Shown: positions 1 to 9,639 of the stretch, one piece after another
Numbering within the stretch: position 1 is the stretch's first letter
How the letters are laid out: every line of letters starts with the position of its first letter
Assembly (NCBI RefSeq): GCF_000373565.1
Contig: NZ_KB891831.1
Coordinates: 187,330 to 251,329 of the forward strand
Length of the DNA: 64,000 nucleotides
Direction: 5' to 3'
Source of the DNA: Streptomyces sp. HmicA12
Lineage (GTDB): Bacteria > Actinomycetota > Actinomycetes > Streptomycetales > Streptomycetaceae
The notes under the pieces: generated by a model
Seen by the model: the letters and a program-made list of their open reading frames with translations, nothing else
Database searches by the model: none
What the model was told of the DNA's origin: nothing
Made by a program: the position numbers and the translations under genes

Positions 1-207
1 CTCGACGTCGCGGGCCCCGACGTGCTCCCGCTGGACGAGCTGGGCCGGATCACCCTGGCCGCGCGGCAGGACCCGCGGCCGGTCGTCACGGACCCGCGGG
101 CCGGGCTCTTCGCGGCCGTCGACGGCGACGTGCTGATCGCGGGCCCGGGAGCGCGGATCGCGCCGACGCACTACCGGGACTGGCTGGCCGCCGCCTCCGC
201 GCGCTGA
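1..207 (+). CDS. C-terminal end of an NAD(P)-binding SDR/NmrA-type oxidoreductase (partial)
   Basis: This is the last 68 codons of a gene that begins upstream of the window; the frame is open from base 1 to a TGA. The peptide (LDVAGPDVLPLDELGRITL near its start, APTHYRDWL near its end) resembles the C-terminal region of small NAD(P)H-binding epimerase/NmrA-like proteins. In those proteins this part caps the Rossmann domain and shapes the substrate site. The cofactor-binding glycine motif lies outside the window, so the family call rests on the tail alone. The UvrA-like gene follows on the same strand after about 64 nt. The two might be cotranscribed, but nothing proves it. Confidence 0.55.
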   Translation, partial: LDVAGPDVLPLDELGRITLAARQDPRPVVTDPRAGLFAAVDGDVLIAGPGARIAPTHYRDWLAAASAR

Positions 208-271
208 ACGGCCGCCGGGGTGGATCATGGAGGGCGGAACCGTACCGTCCGTCCGACCGGGAGCCCGCCCC

Positions 272-2638
272 ATGCACCACCCGACCTCGCCCGACCCCCG
301 TCGCGACGGCTTCGTGCGGGTGCGCGGCGCCCGTGAGCACAACCTCAAGGGCGTCGACGTGGACATCCCGCGCGACGTCCTCGCGGTCTTCACCGGGGTG
401 TCGGGGTCGGGCAAGTCGTCGCTCGCCTTCGGGACGGTCTACGCGGAGGCGCAGCGTCGCTACTTCGAGTCGGTCGCCCCGTACGCGCGCCGGCTGATCC
501 ACCAGGTCGGCGCGCCGAAGGTCGGCGAGATCACCGGGCTGCCGCCCGCGGTCTCGCTCCAGCAGAGCCGTTCGGCGCGGACGTCCCGGTCGTCGGTCGG
601 CACGGTCACCACGCTCTCCAATTCGCTGCGGATGCTGTTCTCGCGGGCGGGCTCCTACCCCCAGGGCGCCGAGCGCCTCGACTCGGACGCGTTCTCGCCG
701 AACACGGCGGCGGGCGCCTGCCCCGAGTGCCACGGCCTGGGCCGGGTGCACCGCACCACGGAGCAACTCCTCGTGCCCGAGCCGTCGTTGTCGATCCGGG
801 AGGGCGCGATCGCGGCGTGGCCCGGCGCCTGGCAGGGCAAGAACCTGCGGGACATCCTCGACACGCTCGGGTACTCCGTGGACCGGCCCTGGCGGGAGCT
901 GGCGCAGGAGGACCGCGACTGGATCCTGTTCACGGACGAGCAGCCGGTGGTCACCGTGCACCCGGTGCGGGACGCGGACCGCATCCAACGCCCCTACCAG
1001 GGAACGTACATGAGCGCGAACCGGTACGTGCTCAAGACGTTCTCCGACTCCAAGAGCCAGTCGCTGCGCGCGAAGGCGGAGAAGTTCCTCGAGAGCACCC
1101 CGTGCCCGGCGTGCGGCGGGGCGCGGCTGCGGGCCGAGGCGCTGGCGGTCACCTTCGCGGGCCGGACGATCGCCGAGCTGGCCCGGCTGCCGCTGGCGCG
1201 GCTGGCGCGTGCACTGGACACGAGCGACACCTCCGAGACCGCGCGCGTGCTCACCGAGGACCTGCGGGCCCGCATCGCCACGGTGACGGAGCTCGGCCTC
1301 GGCTACCTGAGCCTGGACCGCGCCACCCCCACGCTCTCCGCCGGCGAGCTGCAACGCCTGCGCCTGGCGACCCAGTTGAGGTCGGGCCTGTTCGGCGTGG
1401 TGTACGTGCTGGACGAGCCGTCGGCGGGCCTGCACCCGGCCGACACGGAGTCGCTGCTCACGGTCCTGGACCGGCTGAAGGCGGCCGGGAACTCGGTCTT
1501 CGTGGTCGAGCACCATCTGGACGTGGTGCGGCGCGCGGACTGGCTCGTCGACGTGGGTCCGCTCGCCGGTGAGCACGGCGGGCAGGTGCTGCACAGCGGC
1601 CCCGTGGACGGGCTGAAGGGGGTCGAGGAGTCGGAGACCGCGCGCTTCCTCTTCGACGAAGCTCCCGCGGGTGTACGTCACGTCCGTGAGCCCCGCGCCT
1701 GGTTGACGGTAGGACCGGTATCCCGGCACAACCTGCGGGACGTGACGGTCGACGTGCCGCTCGGCGCCTTCACGGCGGTCACCGGCGTCTCCGGCTCCGG
1801 CAAGTCGACCCTGATCGGCGAGATCACGGAGGACCTCGACGGGGTGGGCCGCCTGGTGGTCGTCGACCAGAAGCCGATCGGGCGCACGCCGCGCTCCAAC
1901 CTCGCCACGTACACCGGCCTGTTCGACGTCGTCCGCAAGGTCTTCGCGGCGACGGACGAGGCCAGGTCCCGCGGGTACGGCGTCGGGCGGTTCTCCTTCA
2001 ACGTCGCCGGCGGACGCTGCGAGACCTGCCAGGGCGAGGGGTTCGTCAGCGTGGAGCTGCTGTTCCTGCCGAGCACGTACGCGCCGTGCCCGGACTGCGC
2101 GGGTGCCCGCTACAACCCCGAGACGCTCGAAGTGACCTACCGGGGGCGGAACATCGCGGAGGTCCTCGACCTCACCGTGGAGTCGGCGGCCGAGTTCTTC
2201 GCGGGCGACGACGCGGCGGCGGCCGTGGGGCGCAGCCTGCGTACGCTGCTCGACGTCGGCCTCGGCTATCTGCGGCTCGGGCAGCCCGCCACCGAACTCT
2301 CCGGCGGCGAGGCCCAACGCATCAAGCTGGCCAGTGAGTTGCAGCGGGTGCGGCGCGGGCACACGCTGTACCTGCTGGACGAGCCGACCACCGGACTGCA
2401 CCCGGCCGACGTGGAGGTGCTCCTGCGGCAGCTGCACGGGCTCGTCGACGCGGGGCACTCCGTGGTGGTCGTGGAGCACGACATGGCGGTGGTCGCCGGG
2501 GCGGACTGGGTCGTGGACATGGGGCCGGGCGGGGGCGATTCGGGCGGGCGGGTTGTCGTCGCCGGGCCGCCGGGGGTCGTCGCGCGGCACGGCGGGAGCC
2601 GTACCGCGCCGTATCTGCGGCGTCTGCTGGGTGACTGA
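272..2638 (+). CDS. UvrA-like excinuclease ABC ATPase, short paralogue
   Basis: This is a tandem ABC ATPase of the UvrA family, the damage-sensing subunit of nucleotide excision repair. The first Walker A (GVSGSGKSS) is at about residues 42-50 and the second (GVSGSGKST) lies mid-protein. Zinc-binding Cys pairs (CPECHGLG, CPACGG, CETCQGEGF, CPDCAGARYN) and two signature motifs (LSAGELQR, LSGGEAQRIKL) are all present. At about 788 aa it is clearly shorter than housekeeping UvrA (roughly 950). Short paralogues are often linked to drug tolerance rather than core repair (family knowledge). The ATG at 272 is preferred over an in-frame ATG at 227 because a GGGAG lies about 10 nt upstream. It runs convergently into the acyl-CoA ligase gene, leaving an 8-nt gap. 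No uvrB or uvrC is nearby. Confidence 0.88.
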   Translation: MHHPTSPDPRRDGFVRVRGAREHNLKGVDVDIPRDVLAVFTGVSGSGKSSLAFGTVYAEAQRRYFESVAPYARRLIHQVGAPKVGEITGLPPAVSLQQSRSARTSRSSVGTVTTLSNSLRMLFSRAGSYPQGAERLDSDAFSPNTAAGACPECHGLGRVHRTTEQLLVPEPSLSIREGAIAAWPGAWQGKNLRDILDTLGYSVDRPWRELAQEDRDWILFTDEQPVVTVHPVRDADRIQRPYQGTYMSANRYVLKTFSDSKSQSLRAKAEKFLESTPCPACGGARLRAEALAVTFAGRTIAELARLPLARLARALDTSDTSETARVLTEDLRARIATVTELGLGYLSLDRATPTLSAGELQRLRLATQLRSGLFGVVYVLDEPSAGLHPADTESLLTVLDRLKAAGNSVFVVEHHLDVVRRADWLVDVGPLAGEHGGQVLHSGPVDGLKGVEESETARFLFDEAPAGVRHVREPRAWLTVGPVSRHNLRDVTVDVPLGAFTAVTGVSGSGKSTLIGEITEDLDGVGRLVVVDQKPIGRTPRSNLATYTGLFDVVRKVFAATDEARSRGYGVGRFSFNVAGGRCETCQGEGFVSVELLFLPSTYAPCPDCAGARYNPETLEVTYRGRNIAEVLDLTVESAAEFFAGDDAAAAVGRSLRTLLDVGLGYLRLGQPATELSGGEAQRIKLASELQRVRRGHTLYLLDEPTTGLHPADVEVLLRQLHGLVDAGHSVVVVEHDMAVVAGADWVVDMGPGGGDSGGRVVVAGPPGVVARHGGSRTAPYLRRLLGD

Positions 2639-2646
2639 TCGTCAGG

Positions 2647-4146
2647 TCACGGGCGCAGCCTCCCCTTGGCCAGTTTCCCTGTGGGGGTCCGTGGAAGCTC
2701 ACGCACGAACTCCACACCCCTCGGCACCTTGTAGTGGGCCATACGGTCGCGGACGTACGCGATCAGGTCGTCGGCCAACTCCGGGCCGGGAAGGGCCCCT
2801 TCGGAGGGCTGCACGTACGCCCGTACCGACTCCCCCATCTCCTCGTCCGGTACGCCGATGACGGCCACGTCGGCCACCGCCGGATGCAGGACCAGGCAGT
2901 CCTCGATCTCCTGCGGGTAGATGTTGACCCCGCCGGAGATGATCATGAAGGCCTTGCGGTCGGTGAGGAAGAGGTAACCGTCCTCGTCGACGTGGCCGAT
3001 GTCGCCCGTGGTCGTCCAGGTGGCGTGGTCGGGATGCTGGGCCTCGCGGGTGCGCCCCTCGTCACGGTGGTACCGGAAAGGGAGTTCCTCGCGCTCGAAG
3101 TAGACCGTGCCGGTCTCCCCGGGCGGCAGGACCTTCCCCTCCTCGTCACAGATCCGCAGCTCGCCCAGGAGTCCGGCACGGCCGACGGAGCCGGGCTTGC
3201 GCAGCCACTCGTCCGGGCCGATGAACGTGATCCCGTTGCCCTCGGTGGACGAGTAGTACTCGTACAGGACCGGACCCCACCACTCCATCATCCGTCGTTT
3301 CACCTCGACGGGGCAGGGGGCTGCCGCGTGCACGGCCACCTTCATCGACGACGTGTCGTAGCGCTCGCGCGCCTCCGCCGGGAGCTTCAGCATCCGGACG
3401 AACATCGTCGGCACCCACTGGCTGTGCGTGACCCGGTGCCGCTCGATCGCCGCCAACGCGCCCTGCGCGTCGAAGGAGTTCATCAGGACGACCGTGCCGC
3501 CGGTCGCCGTGATCGTGCCGCAGAAGCGCAGCGGTGCCGCGTGGTAGAGCGGCGCGGGACACAGGTAGACGGTCTCCTCGTCGAAGCCGTACATGGGCTG
3601 GAAGAGGAGCTGGACCGTCGAGGGTTCCGTGCGGACGTCACCGTCGGGCAGGGCCGGTTCGACGCCCTTGGGGCGGCCCGTGGTCCCGGACGAGTACAGC
3701 ATGTCGGTGCCGCGCGGCTGCACGTCCGGCGGCTCGGCGGACGCCGTCCGCAGCGCGGTGTCGTACGTCCCGTCGTCGAAGCCGAGCAGGTGGGTGACGT
3801 CCGGGGCCAACTCGGCCACCTTCGCGCCCAGTTCGCTCAGGCTCCCCGAGACGATCAGGGCACCGGCGCCGCAGTCGCGCACGATGTAGGCGGCTTCCTC
3901 GGCGGTCAGGTGGTGGTTGACGGCGGTGAGGTAGAGGCCCGAGCGCATCGCGGCCCAGTAGACCTCCATGACGCGCGGCTCGTTGCCGGAGAGGAGGGCG
4001 AGGTGATCGCCTCTGCCGAGACCCGCCGCGCGCAGGTGGTCGGCGAGGCGCAGCGAGTTCTCCTCCAACTCGCCATAGGTGAGGGTGGTGTTGCCGTCGG
4101 CCGTGACGACGGCCGGCCTGGCTGGCTCGTACGCTCCCGGATACAT
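2647..4146 (-). CDS. Acyl-CoA synthetase / AMP-dependent ligase (FadD-like)
   Basis: This is an ANL-superfamily adenylating enzyme of 499 aa that activates a carboxylic acid as acyl-AMP and transfers it to CoA. The phosphate-binding loop YSSGTTGRPKGV is at about residues 150-162, the YYSSTEG motif follows, and then TGDIGHVDEDGYLFLTDRKAFMI carries the hinge Asp and Arg. The C-terminal PRTPTGKLAKGRL holds the catalytic Lys. Its length is normal for the family. The substrate cannot be read from sequence; a fatty or aryl acid is likely. It lies downstream of sdhB on the same strand but is separated from it by a terminator-like hairpin, so it probably has its own promoter. Confidence 0.9.
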   Translation of the reverse strand: MYPGAYEPARPAVVTADGNTTLTYGELEENSLRLADHLRAAGLGRGDHLALLSGNEPRVMEVYWAAMRSGLYLTAVNHHLTAEEAAYIVRDCGAGALIVSGSLSELGAKVAELAPDVTHLLGFDDGTYDTALRTASAEPPDVQPRGTDMLYSSGTTGRPKGVEPALPDGDVRTEPSTVQLLFQPMYGFDEETVYLCPAPLYHAAPLRFCGTITATGGTVVLMNSFDAQGALAAIERHRVTHSQWVPTMFVRMLKLPAEARERYDTSSMKVAVHAAAPCPVEVKRRMMEWWGPVLYEYYSSTEGNGITFIGPDEWLRKPGSVGRAGLLGELRICDEEGKVLPPGETGTVYFEREELPFRYHRDEGRTREAQHPDHATWTTTGDIGHVDEDGYLFLTDRKAFMIISGGVNIYPQEIEDCLVLHPAVADVAVIGVPDEEMGESVRAYVQPSEGALPGPELADDLIAYVRDRMAHYKVPRGVEFVRELPRTPTGKLAKGRLRP

Positions 4147-4210
4147 GGACGCGACGGTACTGCGCCGACGTGACGAGTCGTCAGACGTGTGCGCCGACCA
4201 AGTCGATGAC

Positions 4211-4240
4211 GGGGCCGGGAGAGCACCTGCTCCCGGCCCC
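4211..4240 (-). terminator. Hairpin downstream of sdhB
   Basis: An 11-bp perfect GC stem (GGGGCCGGGAG with CTCCCGGCCCC) encloses an 8-nt loop. It sits about 42 nt past the sdhB stop, before the next gene on the same strand. There is no U-tract, as is common for Streptomyces terminators. It probably ends the sdhCAB transcript. Confidence 0.65.
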
Positions 4241-4282
4241 GCCCACCCCGCGCTGTTCGCGGGACGTTTCCGAGGGAGTGGC

Positions 4283-5025
4283 TCAGCGGCTGACCTTGCG
4301 GTTGGCGCGCAGCCATTCCTTGTTCATGCTCGTGATGGAGAACAGCGGGATGCCCTTGGGGCAGGCCGTCGCGCACTCGCCGGTGAGGGTGCAGCCGCCG
4401 AAGCCCTCCTCGTCCATCTGCGCCACCATGTCCAGGACCCGTGTCTCACGCTCGGGGGCGCCCTGCGGCAGCACGTTCAGGTGGTTGATCTTCGCCGAGG
4501 TGAAGAGCATGGCCGCACCGTTCGGGCAGGCCGCCACGCACGCTCCGCAGCCGATGCACTCGGCGTGCTCGAAGGCGAAGTCCGCGTCGGGCTTGGGGAC
4601 GGGCGTGGAGTGCGCTTCCGGGGCCGCGCCGGTCGGGGCCGTGATGTAGCCGCCGGACTGGATGATGCGGTCGAAGGCCGTGCGGTCGACGACCAGGTCC
4701 TTGATGACCGGGAAGGCCGAGGCGCGCCACGGCTCGATGTCGATCGTGTCGCCGTCCTGGAACGACCGCATGTGGAGCTGGCACGTCGTGGTGCGCTCGG
4801 GCCCGTGCGCGTCGCCGTTGATGACGAGCGAGCACGCGCCGCAGATGCCCTCACGGCAGTCGTGGTCGAAGGCGACGGGGTCGTCGCCCTTGACGATGAG
4901 TTCCTCGTTGAGGGTGTCGAGCATCTCCAGGAACGACATGTCCTGGCTGATCCCGTCCACCTCGTACGTGGACATGGCGCCTTCGGCGTCGGCGTTCTTC
5001 TGGCGCCAGACGCGCAGGGTGAGCT

Positions 5026-5029
<4 letters not shown>
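4283..5029 (-). CDS. sdhB: Succinate dehydrogenase iron-sulfur subunit
   Basis: This subunit (248 aa) relays electrons from the SdhA flavin to quinone. It shows the N-terminal ferredoxin [2Fe-2S] ligands CREGICGAC and a later Cys in RTTTCQL. The [4Fe-4S] motif [12 protein letters not shown] and the [3Fe-4S] motif [16 protein letters not shown] follow in the usual order. The ATG at 5029 overlaps the sdhA stop by 4 nt (ATGA), so the two are translationally coupled. It is the last gene of sdhC-sdhA-sdhB. The three-gene order without a separate sdhD matches the actinobacterial class whose single cytochrome b subunit anchors the complex (family knowledge). Confidence 0.96.
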
Positions 5030-6975
<1,946 letters not shown>

Positions 6976-6978
6976 GGT

Positions 6979-7686
6979 TCAGCTCACCAATCCGGTCATG
7001 ACGCCCACGGGCACGGCGATGAAGCCGAGCGTGAGCAGTGCGGCGAGGACGTTGCCGACGGTCTTCAGGACGCGGTCGCGGGTGCGGCTGCCGACGCCGA
7101 GGGTCTGCGCGGCGCTCCAGAACCCGTGCTGGATGTGCAGGCCGAGGGCGAGCATCGCGACGATGTAGATGACGTTGCCGTACCAGGTCGAGAACGTGTC
7201 GATGATGTTCTGGTACGGGTGCAGGTGCTCGTAGCCGCCCGGGTGCACCGTGCCGGTCGTCAGGTCGAGGATGTGCCAGACGATGAAGAGGCCGAGGATG
7301 ATGCCGCCCCAGCGCATGGTGCGCGTGGCGTAACTGGCGCTCGGCTTCTTGTGCACGTACTTGCTGGGGCGCGCCTTGATGTCGCGGCGGCTCAGCTGGT
7401 ACGCGGATGTCGCGTGGGCCACGACGGCGACGACGAGCACGACGCGCACGATCCACAGGCCCCACTCGTAGTGGAGGACCGGGCCGCCCATGGTGCGCAG
7501 CCAGCGGGCGTAGTGGTTGATCTCCTCGGGGCCGAAGAAGATCTTGAGGTTCCCGATCATGTGCGCGACCAGGTAGAGCAGCATCACGAGTCCGCTGACG
7601 GCCATCACGGTCTTCTTGCCGAGAGAGCTGTCCCAGATCGTGCGCGTCATGGACGGTCGTCGGTCCGTCCGCGTTGCCAGAGCCAT
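6979..7686 (-). CDS. sdhC: Succinate dehydrogenase cytochrome b membrane anchor
   Basis: This is an integral membrane protein of 235 aa with about five hydrophobic helices, for example [37 protein letters not shown], and [15 protein letters not shown]. His residues lie within or next to these helices and could ligate heme b. This single-polypeptide anchor with five helices is the type found in B. subtilis and actinobacteria. The start at 7686 (MALATRTD) has only a weak Shine-Dalgarno, and an in-frame ATG at 7650 (MTRTIWDS) is an alternative. It is the first gene of the sdh operon, and its promoter must lie in the 96-nt gap shared with the divergent LysR gene. Confidence 0.92.
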   Translation of the reverse strand: MALATRTDRRPSMTRTIWDSSLGKKTVMAVSGLVMLLYLVAHMIGNLKIFFGPEEINHYARWLRTMGGPVLHYEWGLWIVRVVLVVAVVAHATSAYQLSRRDIKARPSKYVHKKPSASYATRTMRWGGIILGLFIVWHILDLTTGTVHPGGYEHLHPYQNIIDTFSTWYGNVIYIVAMLALGLHIQHGFWSAAQTLGVGSRTRDRVLKTVGNVLAALLTLGFIAVPVGVMTGLVS

Positions 7687-7728
7687 GTCACCAGACGCTA
7701 GGGCCCAAGGACCCGATCGGTCCAAGAC

Positions 7729-7748
7729 ATGGACCAGCTCATTTCCAT
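7729..7748. promoter_or_regulatory. Candidate LysR operator between sdhC and lysR
   Basis: The inverted repeat ATGGA-N10-TCCAT is centred in the divergent sdhC/lysR gap. LysR regulators typically bind interrupted dyads of this size in shared divergent promoters, controlling both themselves and the neighbour. Placement supports the call; the sequence is not a perfect T-N11-A box. Confidence 0.45.
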
Positions 7749-7782
7749 AGGCTGTGACTATCGTGCGGCTACAGTGGCCGTT

Positions 7783-8673
7783 ATGCAGTTCCAGCAGCTC
7801 CAGTACTTCGTCGCGGTCGCGGAGACCCGGCACTTCACGCGCGCCGCCGAGCTGGTGCATGTCGCCCAGCCGTCGCTGTCCCAGCAGATCCGGGCGCTCG
7901 AGCGGGAACTGGGGGTGGATCTGTTCCAGCGGGCGCGCGGCAACATCACGCTCACCGACGCCGGTGAGGCCCTGCTGCCGCTGGCCCGCCGGATCCTCGC
8001 CGACGCGGACACGGCACGCCACGAGGTGCAGGAGCTGGCGCAGCTGCGGCGCGGCCGGGTGCGGCTCGGCGCCACCCCGTCGCTGTGCACGGGCCTGCTG
8101 CCGGACGTCCTGCGCGCGTTCCACGACCGCTATCCGGGGATCCAGCTGCTGATCGAGGAGGGCGGCTCGCACGATCTCGTACGGGAACTCGCGCGCGGGG
8201 CGCTGGACCTCGCCCTGGTCGTCCTGCCGCTGCCTGCGCCCGCGCCCGCGCTGACCACCGTGGAACTGCTGCGCGAGGAGCTGGTCGTGGTGTCGTCGCC
8301 CGATGCGGCGCGGCCGGGGCGCGGGCGGCGGTCCGTACGGATCGCGGACCTGGAGGGTGAGCGGCTCGTGATGTTCCGGCACGGGTACGACCTGCGGGAA
8401 CTCACCGTCGCGGCGTGCCGGGCGGAGGGGTTCGAGCCGGACTTCGCGGTGGAGGGCGGCGAGATGGACGCGGTCCTTGGCTTTGTGCGGGCGGGGCTCG
8501 GGGTCGCGGTGGTGCCGTCGATGGTGGCGCTGCGGGCCGGCGCGGATCTTCGGGTGACGCCGCTGGCCCGTCCCGGGTTGCGGCGGACCATCGCGCTGGC
8601 GCACCGGTCGGACGTGGCGCCGCCGCGGGCTGCGCGGGAGCTTCAGCGGATGCTGGTGCAGCGGGGCGGGTGA
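7783..8673 (+). CDS. LysR-family transcriptional regulator
   Basis: The protein is 296 aa with an N-terminal winged helix-turn-helix at about residues 1-60 (HFTRAAELVHVAQPSLSQQIRALERELG). A linker helix follows, then a two-lobed periplasmic-binding-like effector domain from about residue 90. The ATG at 7783 gives the standard family length; upstream in-frame starts would add a non-conserved extension. It is divergent from sdhC and the candidate operator lies between them, so control of this succinate dehydrogenase operon is the simplest inference. The effector is unknown; a TCA intermediate would be logical. Confidence 0.9.
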   Translation: MQFQQLQYFVAVAETRHFTRAAELVHVAQPSLSQQIRALERELGVDLFQRARGNITLTDAGEALLPLARRILADADTARHEVQELAQLRRGRVRLGATPSLCTGLLPDVLRAFHDRYPGIQLLIEEGGSHDLVRELARGALDLALVVLPLPAPAPALTTVELLREELVVVSSPDAARPGRGRRSVRIADLEGERLVMFRHGYDLRELTVAACRAEGFEPDFAVEGGEMDAVLGFVRAGLGVAVVPSMVALRAGADLRVTPLARPGLRRTIALAHRSDVAPPRAARELQRMLVQRGG

Positions 8674-8781
8674 CGGTGCGGGGCGCCTTTCCTGTCGTTC
8701 GGCCGCGGCTCGGCGGGGCTGGTCGTGCTCGCCTTCGCGACTGCCGGGTGCTGTTCGTCTCGCGGCTGCGGCTCCGGTGGG

Positions 8782-8887
8782 GGCTGGTCGCGCAGTTCCC
8801 CGCGCCCCTGAAGCATGCGCTCCGCGCAGCTTCCCCTGGAGCGAGCGGAGCTCGCTGGCAGGGGCGCGGGGAACTGCGCGACCAGCC
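8782..8887. repeat. Perfect 28-bp inverted repeat with inner hairpin (dispersed Streptomyces palindrome)
   Basis: Two perfectly complementary 28-nt arms (8782-8809 and 8860-8887) contain the core GCGCAGTTCCCCGCGCCCCT. The 50-nt centre includes a second hairpin, AGCGAGC-GGA-GCTCGCT. It lies between the convergent lysR and VOC genes and could act as a bidirectional terminator. Related copies occur at 24659-24863 and 43168-43303. The same core is a common intergenic element in Streptomyces genomes (recollection, not a search). Confidence 0.85.
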
Positions 8888-8924
8888 ACGACGAACGGCG
8901 CGCCCGGCAACGGAACAGGAACCC

Positions 8925-9632
8925 CTACGGGGTCCTCCGCGTCAAGCAGTACACGCCCCCGGAGGGATCCCGCATCACCAGCCAGTCCGTGCCCTCGCGC
9001 ACGAACACCGCGCCCAGCGACTCGTGCCGCAGCCGTACCGCATCGGCATCCGCGCACGCGATGTCCAGGTGCGCCGACGCCGTGTCGTTCGAGTCGAGGC
9101 GCTGGAACAGCAACTGCACCGGAGAAGCCGCCAACCGACGGAACTCCGCTCCCCCGCACGGCACTTCGGGCCAACCGGTGAGCGCCGCCCAGAAGTCCAC
9201 CTCCGCCTCGTACGCGCCCGGAGCCGTGTCCAGGCAGATCTGGTCGAGCCGGTTGGACGGCTCGACCGGCCCCGGCACCACCGACTCCCCGTCCCACGCC
9301 ACCAGGCAGAACGGATGCCCCGCCGGAGAGCGCAGCACCTCCAACCCCGGCTCGGCGTAGACCGGTTGGGCGCCGAGCGCGGCGGCCCGCGCGGCCTCCC
9401 CGGGCACGTCGTCCACGCAGAGGTCGATGTGCGCGCCGCCGGCGCCGTCCGCCACGCCCTGCACCTTCAGGCAGGCGTCCGCCCCGTCCTCGTACGGCAG
9501 CAGAGTCGCGAACTCGCCGCGCTCGCCCCGGAGTTCGGACAGGCGGGAGCCCGTGACCCGCGCCCAGAAGTCGCAGGCCGCGCCGAACTTCCCGTACGGC
9601 CGGTCGATGAACGCGTAGGACCAGCGGATCAC
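8925..9632 (-). CDS. VOC-family protein with two glyoxalase/bleomycin-resistance domains
   Basis: The protein is 235 aa and contains two tandem vicinal-oxygen-chelate units. The first covers about residues 1-113 (CDFWARVTGSRLSEL to RSPAGHPFCLV) and the second about 120-233 (DFWAALTGWPEV to RDPSGGVYCLT). This matches the duplicated-fold architecture in which the paired betaalphabetabetabeta modules form one active site or ligand pocket. VOC proteins include glyoxalases, dioxygenases and drug-binding resistance proteins, and the exact role cannot be read here. It ends the group of − strand genes downstream of the c-di-GMP protein, from which it is separated by 7 nt, so cotranscription is likely. 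Confidence 0.85.
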   Translation of the reverse strand: MIRWSYAFIDRPYGKFGAACDFWARVTGSRLSELRGERGEFATLLPYEDGADACLKVQGVADGAGGAHIDLCVDDVPGEAARAAALGAQPVYAEPGLEVLRSPAGHPFCLVAWDGESVVPGPVEPSNRLDQICLDTAPGAYEAEVDFWAALTGWPEVPCGGAEFRRLAASPVQLLFQRLDSNDTASAHLDIACADADAVRLRHESLGAVFVREGTDWLVMRDPSGGVYCLTRRTP

Positions 9633-9639
9633 GTCGTGC

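Noticed and set aside
86-2590. 834-aa open frame on the − strand across the UvrA-like gene
   Set aside because: Arg/Pro/His-rich translation with no motif, opposite a gene with clear Walker and zinc motifs. A GC3 shadow.
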